This document shows positions 7,435 to 15,363 of a stretch of DNA of 64,000 bases, piece by piece (the stretch's first letter is position 1; each line of letters opens with the position of its first letter). Under the pieces are notes generated by a model. That model did not search any database, had not been told where the DNA came from, and saw only the letters and a program-made list of their open reading frames with translations. Source of the DNA: Pseudomonadota bacterium (GTDB lineage Bacteria > Pseudomonadota > Alphaproteobacteria > Rhizobiales > Xanthobacteraceae); assembly GCA_023422775.1 (NCBI GenBank), contig JAFAGM010000120.1, forward strand, positions 40,334 to 104,333. Direction: 5' to 3'. Position numbers and translations under genes: made by a program.

Positions 7435-8708
7435 CGCCGCACCTCGGTGGGAGCGCCCGCCTCGGCAGCGCGACGTTTGAGCAATTCCTGTTCGCGTTTG
7501 TTGCCGGCCAGCCGGGCTGCAGCCTCGAACGCCGCGCGGGCTTCGTCAAAACGCCCGAGCTTGCCGAGCAGATCGCCGCGGACGCTTTCCAGCAGATGAT
7601 AGTTCTTCAGCGCGGGCTCGTGCGCCAACTGGTCCACGATCGCAAGCGCGGCCGAGGGACCTTCGGCCATGCCGACCGCAACCGCGCGGTTGAGTTCGAT
7701 GATCGGCGAGCGTGCGAGCGCCGCCAGTTCGGCATAGAGCCCCGCGATCCGCGGCCAGTCGGTCGCCTCTAGCGCGGCCGCCCGGGCGTGGCAGGCCACG
7801 ATCGCCGCCTGCAGCGCGTAGAAGCCTCGTCCGCCGCCGAGTTCAAGCGCCCGCGCCAGCGCCAGCAAGCCACGGCGGATCTGCAGCCGGTCCCAGCGCG
7901 TGCGATCCTGATCCATCAGCAGGATGGGATCGCCGGCGGCGTCGGTGCGCGCGGCAATGCGCGAGGCGTTCAGCTCCATCAGCGCCAGCAGGCCATGGGC
8001 CTCGGCTTCCTGCGGCGCGACCAGCGTCAGCACGCGGCCCATGCGCAACGCGTCGTGGCAGAGTTGCGGGCGCAGCCATTCGTCGCCGCGCGCGGCCGTG
8101 TAGCCTTCGTTGAAGATGAGGTAGACGACCTCCAGCACCGAGGCCAGCCGTTCCGAAAGCGCCGCGCCGTGCGGGGTTTCATAGGCAAGCCCGGATTCCG
8201 ATAGCGTCCGCTTTGCCCGGACGATGCGCTGGGCGATGGTCGCCTCGGGCTGCAGGAAGGCGCGCGCAATCTCTTCGGTGGTCAGGCCGCAGATCATCCG
8301 AAGCGCCAGCGCGGCGCGGGCCTCGCGCGACAGTCTCGGATGGCACGCTGTAAAGATCAGCCGCAGCAATTCGTCGCCGATATCGTCGTCCAGCGCAGCA
8401 TCCGGGTCGGGCATCGTCTGCTGCTCCTGCTCGACGTCGCATATCAGCATCTCGTGCTTGCGATCGAGCATGCGGCGGCGGCGCAGTTGATCGAGCGCCC
8501 GGCGCTTGGCCGTCGCCATCAGCCACGCCCCCGGCCTTTCCGGCACGCCCATGGCAGGCCAATGTTCGAGCGCCGCCACCAGCGCTTCCTGCGTCAGGTC
8601 CTCGGCCAGCGGCACGTCGCGCAGCATGCGCGACAGGCCGGTGATCAGGCGCGGCTGTTCGATACGCCAGACGGCGAGGATGATGCTGTTGATGTCGGCG
8701 GCCGTCAT
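7419..8708 (-). CDS. ECF sigma factor with C-terminal DUF6596-like/TPR region (ECF42 type)
   Basis: RNA polymerase sigma-70-family ECF protein, 429 aa, roughly twice the length of a plain ECF factor. Region 2 (LAEDLTQEALVAALEHWP, about 35-52) and region 4 (CGLTTEEIARAFLQPEATI, about 145-163) are followed by the long C-terminal extension typical of this group (EVVYLIFNEGYTA, about 197-209, then helical repeats). No anti-sigma factor is adjacent. Instead the gene follows a DGPF/YCII protein by 31 bp, the conserved partner of this sigma class, where the C-terminal extension is thought to control activity. The signal it senses is unknown. Confidence 0.88.
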   Translation of the reverse strand: MTAADINSIILAVWRIEQPRLITGLSRMLRDVPLAEDLTQEALVAALEHWPAMGVPERPGAWLMATAKRRALDQLRRRRMLDRKHEMLICDVEQEQQTMPDPDAALDDDIGDELLRLIFTACHPRLSREARAALALRMICGLTTEEIARAFLQPEATIAQRIVRAKRTLSESGLAYETPHGAALSERLASVLEVVYLIFNEGYTAARGDEWLRPQLCHDALRMGRVLTLVAPQEAEAHGLLALMELNASRIAARTDAAGDPILLMDQDRTRWDRLQIRRGLLALARALELGGGRGFYALQAAIVACHARAAALEATDWPRIAGLYAELAALARSPIIELNRAVAVGMAEGPSAALAIVDQLAHEPALKNYHLLESVRGDLLGKLGRFDEARAAFEAAARLAGNKREQELLKRRAAEAGAPTEVRRHARD

Positions 8709-8739
8709 AGCCGCCGACCGGACCTATGGAACGCACGCA

Positions 8740-9138
8740 TCAGGCGTGCGCGCGCACGCCGACCTCGCAAGCGCCGTCCATGCCCGGCGTCGCGAAGGCG
8801 CGAACCTCGCAGGTTCCCTCCCAGCCCGGCATGTGCTCGAGGTGCAGTTGCATGAATTCGCGCGCTGCCGCCACGGCCTCTTCCATGTCGCGAAGCTCGA
8901 AGATGGCGTAGCCGCCGATCAGTTCCTTGGTCTCGACGAACGGGCCGTCGATGACGCCGAGCTTGCCGTCGGTGATCTTGACCTGCGCGCCGGTCATGGC
9001 GATCGGCAGCAGCCCGCCGGTGTCGAGCATGCGGCCGGCCTTGATCTCGCGCTCGGCGAGCTTGCCCATCGCCTCCATCAGGGCCGGCGACGGACCCCGG
9101 TCGGGCTGGGGCGAGGTAACGATATACATGAAACGCAT
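8740..9138 (-). CDS. DGPF/YCII-domain protein paired with the ECF sigma factor
   Basis: Small cytoplasmic protein of 132 aa with the YCII-related fold. The characteristic motif is IDGPFVETKELIGGYAIFEL (about residues 63-82). An ORF extends upstream to 9432, but MRFMYIVTSP at 9138 matches the family start. It precedes the sigma gene in the same operon. DGPF proteins accompany this ECF class across many bacteria, but their biochemical function is not established. Confidence 0.88.
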   Translation of the reverse strand: MRFMYIVTSPQPDRGPSPALMEAMGKLAEREIKAGRMLDTGGLLPIAMTGAQVKITDGKLGVIDGPFVETKELIGGYAIFELRDMEEAVAAAREFMQLHLEHMPGWEGTCEVRAFATPGMDGACEVGVRAHA

Positions 9139-9260
9139 GGCAAAACTCCCGTTGAGGCGAGCCGCGGCGGCAATCGCCGCAAAAACTATCTCGCTATGGG
9201 AGACGACGAACGGCAGCGGGGAGGATCGACAGGCGTCCTGGAAATATTTTGAGACCGGGG

Positions 9261-9953
9261 CTACTGCGACCGCAGCATGATCAGCGGATCGGCGGTATCG
9301 GGCACCCGCCGCCACTGCGCGTTGTCGTCGGCCTCGAACTGCCAGGTCTGGCCGGCGGCCGACATCAGGATGATCTGCCCGCGTTCGAGCCGCCACTGGT
9401 TCGGCGCGAAGACCGCGACCGCGGGATCGCATTTCGGCTTCAGGAACACCTGGAAATTATCGCCTGATGCTTCCGTGTTGGTCAGCGTCAGGCCGCAGAT
9501 CGTCTGGCCGTTGCCGCGGACCATCTGCCAGTCGCCGATCATCTGGTCCATTGACTTGGCGAGCGAACGGGCGGCAGCGAGGTTCTGCAGGATGTAGACG
9601 CCCTCGCCGGTTCGCAGGCCCTCGAAAATGCCGCTCTCGACTTCGGTGAGGTCGATTACCGGCTGGCCGGCAGCGTCCTGCAACCGCACGATATCGAGCC
9701 CCTTGATGTTCCAGGCGGCGATATCCCTGGTGAACGGCAACGCCTTCGCGCAATCGGGCTCGAGCTCGAGCTTCAGTCCCTGCGCCGTGGCATCCTCTTT
9801 CAGCGTGACGACGCAGGTCTTGCTGCGCTCGGTCGTGGCAAGTTCCCACTGCCCGATCATCTCTTTCTTCAGGGTAGAGGCGTCCTGCGCCCCGGCCGGT
9901 GACGCCAGCACGAGCAGCGCGGTCAGCGCCATGTACGGGCGTCGGGGCGACAT
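9261..9953 (-). CDS. Two-domain AprI/Inh (Omp19-like) protease-inhibitor protein
   Basis: Secreted protein of 230 aa with a signal peptide ending SPAGA (about residue 22) and two consecutive Inh-type beta-barrel domains (about 25-105 and 135-225). Each begins GQWEL or GDWQM and has a matched Cys pair (TCVV...PDC and TICG...PKC), corresponding to the disulfide of the Inh fold. Characterised members inhibit periplasmic or secreted metalloproteases (AprI/Inh) or act as surface lipoproteins (Brucella Omp19). No lipobox is obvious here. Its ATG overlaps the stop of the preceding dehydrogenase (tgatg), so it is the last gene of the ABC-dehydrogenase operon. Confidence 0.8.
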   Translation of the reverse strand: MSPRRPYMALTALLVLASPAGAQDASTLKKEMIGQWELATTERSKTCVVTLKEDATAQGLKLELEPDCAKALPFTRDIAAWNIKGLDIVRLQDAAGQPVIDLTEVESGIFEGLRTGEGVYILQNLAAARSLAKSMDQMIGDWQMVRGNGQTICGLTLTNTEASGDNFQVFLKPKCDPAVAVFAPNQWRLERGQIILMSAAGQTWQFEADDNAQWRRVPDTADPLIMLRSQ

Positions 9954-10942
9954 CAGCGCCCCTTCACCGGGGTTTCCGCGACAGGCGTCAGGGGCGCCTT
10001 GCCGTCAAACCAGTTCTTCAGGTTGTCGACGACGAGCTGATCCATGGCGTTGCGCGTTACCACCGAAGCCGAGCCGATATGTGGCAACAGCACGACATTT
10101 TGCATCGATTTCATTTCGTCCGGCACGGTCGGTTCGTTGGCGAACACGTCGAGTCCCGCCGCCAGGATGGCGCCGGACTTCAGCGCCGCAACCAAAGCCT
10201 GCTCGTCGACGACGGAGCCGCGCGCCACGTTGATCAGCACGCCGCGCGGCCCGAGCGCCTTCAGCACATCGGCATTGATCATCTTCGCGGTGGCCGCACC
10301 GCCCGGCACGATCACGATCAGCGTATCCACCGCCTTCGCCATCTCCATCAGGTCGGGGTAATGCTGGTAGGAGACCGCCGTGGACGGCTTGCGCGAATGG
10401 TAGCAAACCGGCACCCGCGAGGCCTCGATCCTGCGTCCGATCGCCTGCCCGATCCGGCCCATGCCGACGATGCCGATCTTGCGGTCGCGCAGCGAGCCGG
10501 CGCTCAGCGGATAATTCTGCGTCTGCCACAGGCCGGAGCGCAAATAGCGGTCGGCCTTGACGAACTCGCGCAAGGTCGCGATCAGAAGCCCCATCGCGAC
10601 GTCGGCGACCTCCTCGGTCAGCACGTCGGGCGTATTGGTGACGACGATGTTGTGCTCGCGCGCGTAGGCCGAATCGACGTGGTCGTAGCCGACGCCGAAA
10701 CTTGCGACCATCTCCAGCCTGGGGAAGTGCGACAGCGCTTTCGCGTCGGCCGGCACCGTGTGATAGGTGACCGCCATGCCGCGGATTCTCGCCACGACAT
10801 CCGGCGTCAATCGCTCGAGGTCGGCACGGCTCTCCGCCGTATGCAGGACGAACCGATCCGAAAAGCCGTTCTGGAGGATGGGCCTGATCGGTCCGTAAAC
10901 CAGCAGATCGATCTTTTCCGACGGATTGTTCGCGGCAGCCAT
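9953..10942 (-). CDS. D-isomer-specific 2-hydroxyacid dehydrogenase
   Basis: NAD(P)-dependent D-2-hydroxyacid dehydrogenase, 329 aa, of the glyoxylate/hydroxypyruvate reductase type. The Rossmann glycine motif GIVGMGRIGQAIGRR is near residues 165-179. The catalytic Arg lies in NVARGSVVDE, the Glu in FANEPTVP and the His in LLPHIGSAS. The start codon overlaps the stop of the permease gene (tgatg). Coupling to an ABC importer suggests it acts on the imported compound or a product of it, but the substrate is not evident. Confidence 0.9.
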   Translation of the reverse strand: MAAANNPSEKIDLLVYGPIRPILQNGFSDRFVLHTAESRADLERLTPDVVARIRGMAVTYHTVPADAKALSHFPRLEMVASFGVGYDHVDSAYAREHNIVVTNTPDVLTEEVADVAMGLLIATLREFVKADRYLRSGLWQTQNYPLSAGSLRDRKIGIVGMGRIGQAIGRRIEASRVPVCYHSRKPSTAVSYQHYPDLMEMAKAVDTLIVIVPGGAATAKMINADVLKALGPRGVLINVARGSVVDEQALVAALKSGAILAAGLDVFANEPTVPDEMKSMQNVVLLPHIGSASVVTRNAMDQLVVDNLKNWFDGKAPLTPVAETPVKGR

Positions 10943-11730
10943 CAGTTTTCCTTTCCAAGCGCGCTCTCATGCCAGCGCCGTAATACCAGATGCGAAACTA
11001 GCGCCAGGAGCCCGTAGATGACAATCCCGGCGGCGGACAGCAGCAGAAGTGCTGCGAACATGCGGGGAATGTTGAGGCGATAGCCGGATTCGGCGATCCG
11101 GAAGGCGAGACCCGAGCCCGCACCCGCAGCCCCCGCCGCGATCTCGGCGACCACGGCGCCGATCAGCGACAGCCCGCCGGCAATCCGCAATCCGCCGAGG
11201 ATGAACGGCAGCGCCGCCGGCAGTTTCAGGTACCGCAACGTCTGCAGCCGCGACGCCCCGTAAAGCTGAAACAGCCCGGCCAGGTTGCGGTCGACCGAAT
11301 TCAGCCCGAGCGTGGTGTTGGACAGCACGGGAAAAAAGGCGACGATCCAGGCGCAGACGATCACGGCCGTCTGTTGCGACAGGTAGATCAGCAACAACGG
11401 CGCAATGGCGATGACAGGCGTGACCTGCAGTATTACCGCATAGGGAAACAGCGAGTACTCCAGCCATTTCGACTGATGGAACAACAGCGCCAGCGCGACC
11501 CCGCCGACGACCGCGGCGACAAAGCCCTGCAGCGTCGTCAGCAAGGTGACGCCGAGCGATTCCGACAGCACCGGCCAGTCGTTGACGAGCGTCCGGAACA
11601 CGACAAGCGGGCTCGGCAGCACATAGGGCTGAATGTCGTTGACGCGGACGACCAGTTCCCAGAGCACGAGGCCCGCCGCGAGCACGGCTATGGGAAGCAG
11701 CATGCGGCCGATGTCTGGCAGGGACTTCAT
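10942..11730 (-). CDS. ABC transporter permease (SsuC/TauC-like)
   Basis: Inner-membrane permease of the SsuC/TauC/ThiX type, 262 aa, about six hydrophobic segments and the EAA-like loop (LKLPAALPFILGGLRIAGGLSLI). The long in-frame extension upstream to 11964 is shadow sequence of the ATPase gene; MKSLPDIGRMLLP at 11730 overlaps the ATPase end by 4 bp and gives the normal family length. It forms the importer with the two neighbouring genes. Confidence 0.9.
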   Translation of the reverse strand: MKSLPDIGRMLLPIAVLAAGLVLWELVVRVNDIQPYVLPSPLVVFRTLVNDWPVLSESLGVTLLTTLQGFVAAVVGGVALALLFHQSKWLEYSLFPYAVILQVTPVIAIAPLLLIYLSQQTAVIVCAWIVAFFPVLSNTTLGLNSVDRNLAGLFQLYGASRLQTLRYLKLPAALPFILGGLRIAGGLSLIGAVVAEIAAGAAGAGSGLAFRIAESGYRLNIPRMFAALLLLSAAGIVIYGLLALVSHLVLRRWHESALGKEN

Positions 11731-12539
11731 GCCGCGGGCTGTCCGGAATAGGACGGCGCCAGCGCGCCCGTGACCTCGCGGCAGTAAGCGGCGTATTCGG
11801 CCGAGGTGCGAAAATCCTCGCCGCGCGGCTCTCGCGTCTCGATGCGGAATTCGCGGCTGATGCGACCTGGCCGGGCCGTCATCACGATGACCCGCTGCGA
11901 CAGATAGACCGACTCGAACACCGAATGGGTGACGAAGATGATCGTCTTGCCCAGCGTGCGCCACAGCGTCAGAAGGTCGTTGTTGAGGCGAAACCGCGTG
12001 ATTTCGTCGAGCGCGGCAAACGGCTCGTCCATCAGGAGAATATCCGGTTCGGTGACGAGGGCCCGCGCCAGCGAGACCCGCATCTTCATGCCGCCGGACA
12101 ATTCCCGCGGGAAAGCGTCGGCGAACTCGGCGAGCCCGACCTGCGCAAGCGCGTCACGGACCCGTCCGTCCGTTTCGGATGCCGGCGCATGGGCAAGCCT
12201 GAGCGGCAGCCGCACGTTGTCGCGCACGCTCGCCCACGGCATCAGCGTGGGCTCCTGGAACACGAAGCCGATCGGGTGTCGCCCATCCGCCTTGCCCGCC
12301 TGATGGGTGACGTCCACGGTGCCCGAACTCGGCGCGCTGAGCCCCGCGATCAGCCGGAGCGCGGTCGATTTGCCGCAGCCCGACGGCCCGAGCAGCGCAA
12401 CGAACTCGCCTCGCGCCACGTCGAGATCGAGCGGCCCGAGCGCGGTGACGCCATTGTCATAGACCTTGGTGGCGCCGCGCAGTCGGACGGCGCTAACGGC
12501 GGAACGCGGATTCATCTCGGGCAGTGCGGGCTCGGCCAT
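11727..12539 (-). CDS. ABC transporter ATPase (SsuB/TauB-like)
   Basis: ATPase subunit, 270 aa, with Walker A GPSGCGKST, signature LSGGMKMRVSLARAL, Walker B ILLMDEPFAALDE and H-loop VTHSVFE. It starts 6 bp after the solute-binding protein ends and overlaps the permease start. It belongs to the nitrate/sulfonate/taurine/pyrimidine-precursor class of importers. Confidence 0.92.
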   Translation of the reverse strand: MAEPALPEMNPRSAVSAVRLRGATKVYDNGVTALGPLDLDVARGEFVALLGPSGCGKSTALRLIAGLSAPSSGTVDVTHQAGKADGRHPIGFVFQEPTLMPWASVRDNVRLPLRLAHAPASETDGRVRDALAQVGLAEFADAFPRELSGGMKMRVSLARALVTEPDILLMDEPFAALDEITRFRLNNDLLTLWRTLGKTIIFVTHSVFESVYLSQRVIVMTARPGRISREFRIETREPRGEDFRTSAEYAAYCREVTGALAPSYSGQPAA

Positions 12540-12545
12540 GTCAGG

Positions 12546-13565
12546 TCAGTTCTTCGGCCGCAGATCAAGTCCGACGCCCTTGTTGGTGAAGCGCAGCGTG
12601 TAAGCCTGGCGGTAATCGATGTCGCGGCGAACCACGCCGGCCCGCACCATCTTGTCGAAGAAACTTGCCATCCGCGCGTCGTTCATGGCGCCGATGCCGT
12701 CACGCAGGGTGTCGCCGGAATCGACGATGCCGTATTCCTTCATCTTGGCCACGGAATAGCTGAGCAGTTCGTCGGTCATTTCGGGGTTCATCTTCTTGAT
12801 CAGCGCATTGCCGGCGTCGTTGTCGCCGTAAAGGTAATTGTACCAGCCGATCACGGAGGCATCGACGAAGCGCTGGACCAGGTCGGGGTTCTTGTCGACG
12901 ATGTCCCGGCGCGTCTCGATCAGGGTCGAATAGGCGTTGAAGCCATGATCGGCCAGTAGGATCACGCCGGGCTTGAAGTGCGCGGCCTTCTCCACCGCGT
13001 ACGGCTCCGAGGTCACGTAGCCCTGCATTGCGCTCTGCTTGTTCACGATGAAGGGCTGCGGATTGAAGGTATAGGGCTTCACCTTGCTCTCGTTGAAGCC
13101 GTATTCGGATTTCAGCCACTGGAAGTAGCTCGCGATACCTTCCTTGGACACCAGCAGCGTGAGCGGCTTGAGATCCTCGAGTTTGGTGATCCTGGCTTCC
13201 GGATGGGTCAGGAAAACCTGCGGGTCCTTCTGGAAGATGGCGGCGACCGCGACCACCGGCACGTTGTTGGTGACGGCATCGAACGATTGCAGCGAGTTTG
13301 CCGTCATAAAGAAGTCGAGCTTGCCCGCGACCAGCAGGATGCGGTTGTTGGTGTTCGGTCCGCCCGGCACGATGGTGACGTCGAGGCCGTATTTCCTGTA
13401 GGTGCCATCCGCCACCGCCTGAAAGAAACCGCCATGTTCCGCCTCCGCGACCCAGTTGGTCCCGAACGACACCTTGTCGAGGGTCTCGGCGCGCACAGGC
13501 GCCAGCCACGCAACCAGCGTCAGCAGGCCTGCGGTTAACGCTCGCGGCAAAAAGGCCGGGTTCAT
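12546..13565 (-). CDS. NMT1/THI5-type ABC solute-binding protein
   Basis: Periplasmic binding protein, about 339 aa from MNPAFLPRAL, with a signal peptide ending PVRAET. Features of the NMT1/SsuA-like fold: FGTNWVAEAEHGGFFQA, KYGLDVTIVPGGPNTNNRILLVAGKLDFF. Family members bind pyrimidine thiamine precursors, sulfonates, riboflavin or aromatic acids. The divergent creatininase-family amidohydrolase and the 2-hydroxyacid dehydrogenase in the same operon hint at a nitrogen-containing cyclic compound, which is an inference from context only. Confidence 0.88.
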   Translation of the reverse strand: MNPAFLPRALTAGLLTLVAWLAPVRAETLDKVSFGTNWVAEAEHGGFFQAVADGTYRKYGLDVTIVPGGPNTNNRILLVAGKLDFFMTANSLQSFDAVTNNVPVVAVAAIFQKDPQVFLTHPEARITKLEDLKPLTLLVSKEGIASYFQWLKSEYGFNESKVKPYTFNPQPFIVNKQSAMQGYVTSEPYAVEKAAHFKPGVILLADHGFNAYSTLIETRRDIVDKNPDLVQRFVDASVIGWYNYLYGDNDAGNALIKKMNPEMTDELLSYSVAKMKEYGIVDSGDTLRDGIGAMNDARMASFFDKMVRAGVVRRDIDYRQAYTLRFTNKGVGLDLRPKN

Positions 13566-13693
13566 GGTTGGACTCCGTCGCTCGTTCTGGCCCATGATAG
13601 GAGGCTATGGACGTGGATCACGTCCCCCGGGAGAGGTTCCCGGAATGGCCAACAAACTACCCTGCAATTTCATTCAAAGAAACGCTTCGCTCG

Positions 13694-14509
13694 ATGGCTT
13701 CCCCTGTTCCGCCCCGCGACTGGACCGACATCCGCTGGCCTGAGATCGGGAGCAGCGAGACCGCGCGCTGGATCGCGGTGCTGCCGCTGGCGGCCACCGA
13801 GCAGCATGGTCCGCATCTGCCGTTCGAAACCGATGTCCTGATCGGCGAAGCCTATCTGGCGCGGGTGCGTGAAATGCTGCCTGCGGAGGCTCCCGTCACC
13901 TTCCTTCCGCTGCAGCCGGTCGGCGTTTCCACCGAACATATCGACTTTCCCGGCACGCAGACGCTGCCGGTCGACGTGGCCCTGAAGGAATGGACGGCCC
14001 TCGGCGAAAGCGTGGCGCGTGCCGGTGTAAGGAAGCTCGTGATGGTGACGAGCCATGGCGGCAACAGCGCCGCGATGTCGCTGGTGGCGCAGGAATTGCG
14101 CGCGCATCACGGGCTTCTTGCCGTCACCACCAACTGGTCGCGCTTCGGCGCGCCGGATGGATTGTTCTCGGCGGAAGAACTGCGCCACGGCATCCACGGC
14201 GGGGCCGTCGAGACCTCGATCATGCTGGCGCGATATCCGCACACGGTGCGAAAAGAGGCGATCGCCAATTTTCATCCCGCAAGCATCGCGATGGAGAAGA
14301 AATTTCGCTGGCTCTCTACCCATCGCCCCGTGCCCTTCGCGTGGCAGACGCAGGACCTGCATGAAAGCGGCGCCGTCGGCGACGCCACCCAGGCTTCCGC
14401 GGAGAAAGGCGAAAAGCTGATCGATCACGGCGCGCGCGCGTTCTGCGAATTGCTCGACGATGTCGAAAAATTCGATCCGGAATTGTTTCTTCGCGGCGTG
14501 CCACGTTGA
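13694..14509 (+). CDS. Creatininase-family amidohydrolase
   Basis: Metal-dependent cyclic-amide hydrolase family, 271 aa from MASPVPPRDW. Conserved metal-site segments are visible: EQHGPHLPFETDV (about 36-48), TSHGGNSA (about 120-127) and GIHGGAVETSIML (about 170-182). The family includes creatininase, FAPy deformylase and the mycofactocin peptidase MftE. It is divergent from the NMT1-type ABC operon across about 128 bp, so the two are likely part of the same uptake and breakdown route. The substrate is unassigned. A 10-bp inverted repeat begins inside its stop codon. Confidence 0.88.
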   Translation: MASPVPPRDWTDIRWPEIGSSETARWIAVLPLAATEQHGPHLPFETDVLIGEAYLARVREMLPAEAPVTFLPLQPVGVSTEHIDFPGTQTLPVDVALKEWTALGESVARAGVRKLVMVTSHGGNSAAMSLVAQELRAHHGLLAVTTNWSRFGAPDGLFSAEELRHGIHGGAVETSIMLARYPHTVRKEAIANFHPASIAMEKKFRWLSTHRPVPFAWQTQDLHESGAVGDATQASAEKGEKLIDHGARAFCELLDDVEKFDPELFLRGVPR

Positions 14510-14538
14510 TATTTCAGCCCTTAACCAACTGAAATATC
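14508..14538. terminator. Perfect 10-bp inverted repeat after the creatininase gene
   Basis: gatatttcag (14508-14517) and ctgaaatatc (14529-14538) are perfect complements around an 11-nt loop and overlap the creatininase stop. The stem is AT-rich and no T run follows, so it is a weak terminator candidate. An operator or mRNA-stabilising hairpin is equally possible. Confidence 0.4.
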
Positions 14539-14655
14539 TAAGAAATAATCGACGAAACCATATTTTCGGCCGCCTTATCGAACCGCCTTCGAAGGCGCTC
14601 CGTCCAACTCGGCATGCGGACCACAATGGCCGCTGAAACAAGGATGGAGTTTACC

Positions 14656-14916
14656 ATGTCGATCAAGACCAAGATTGCCGCTGTCGCTCTCGCTACCCTT
14701 GCCGTTACCGGCGGAATCGCTTCCACCAGCCAGGCGCAGGCCAAGCCGCTGCACTGGGGTTACGGAGCCGGCCTCGTTGGCGCCGCCGTCATCGGCACCG
14801 CGATCGCGGCCTCGGGCCCCGGCTACTACTACGACGGCTATCGCCGCTGCGGCTGGGTTCGCCAGTTCGACGCCTTCGGCAACTACATCGGCCGCGTCCG
14901 TACCTGCTCTTATTGA
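14656..14916 (+). CDS. Small secreted Gly/Tyr-rich protein
   Basis: 86-aa protein with a clear signal peptide (MSIKTKIAAVALATLAVTGG... cut near AQA). It has a hydrophobic glycine/alanine segment (GYGAGLVGAAVIGTAIAAS) followed by a tyrosine-rich YYYDGYRRCGWVRQFDAFGN stretch. It is preceded by a good ribosome site (aggatggag). Proteins of this pattern are frequent in Bradyrhizobium-like genomes, but no function is established that I know of. Two Cys near the C-terminus could pair in the periplasm. Confidence 0.75.
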   Translation: MSIKTKIAAVALATLAVTGGIASTSQAQAKPLHWGYGAGLVGAAVIGTAIAASGPGYYYDGYRRCGWVRQFDAFGNYIGRVRTCSY

Positions 14917-15051
14917 TCTTCGTTCGGCTGACTTGGTCTCTGTTTGAGAAGCGACTTCTTCAAGCAAGCCATTTCAAGATCCGAAAGCGCTTCTCTTTAA
15001 CCGTGGATCCTGCGTCCGGCACGGGCGCCTCATCCACCTCGTGCCGACCCC

Positions 15052-15090
15052 GACCCGCCCGGCTGTCCCCCCCGGGCGGGTCAACTTTTT
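15052..15090 (+). terminator. Rho-independent terminator
   Basis: gacccgcccgg (15052-15062) pairs perfectly with ccgggcgggtc (15072-15082), followed within a few bases by five T. This GC-rich 11-bp stem fits a classical terminator for the small secreted protein gene upstream. Confidence 0.8.
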
Positions 15091-15190
15091 CAGACACCGA
15101 CAACATCCGCCCGCGAAAACATCCGGCGATGTTGCACCAGCGTCACGCAACGATGCCATCTAACTGCATTTACGGGCACCTTCTGGTTAT

Positions 15191-15205
15191 TGCGAACTAC
15201 TTGCA
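15191..15205. promoter_or_regulatory. TGC-N9-GCA dyad, Fur-family-like box (site D)
   Basis: TGCGAACTACTTGCA, within ttgcgaa-ctac-ttgcaat. It matches site C upstream of sitA outside the four-base centre. It lies about 160 bp before the proposed GTG start of the fused porin, consistent with an operator at its promoter. Confidence 0.5.
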
Positions 15206-15363
15206 ATAAAAAGGAGCTGTCCGATCTGACGCAGAACGGAAGCCGTGGGAATCCAAATCCCGGCGACGGTGTTGATGACTTGCAATCCTGGCTGGCAGCG
15301 CGCCGGAAAATCTGCCGTGATGAGAGAGACCGCCGGGATGTTGGCGTCGAAAGTACCCGCATC

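Larger units (their letters stand above)
14917..15363. other. Intergenic region with terminator and operator-like dyad
   Basis: 447 bp without a convincing gene. It holds a strong hairpin terminator (15052-15090) and a TGC-N9-GCA dyad (15191-15205). The reading frame of the fused porin is open back to 15190, but no good start with a ribosome site is seen before 15364. Confidence 0.6.
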
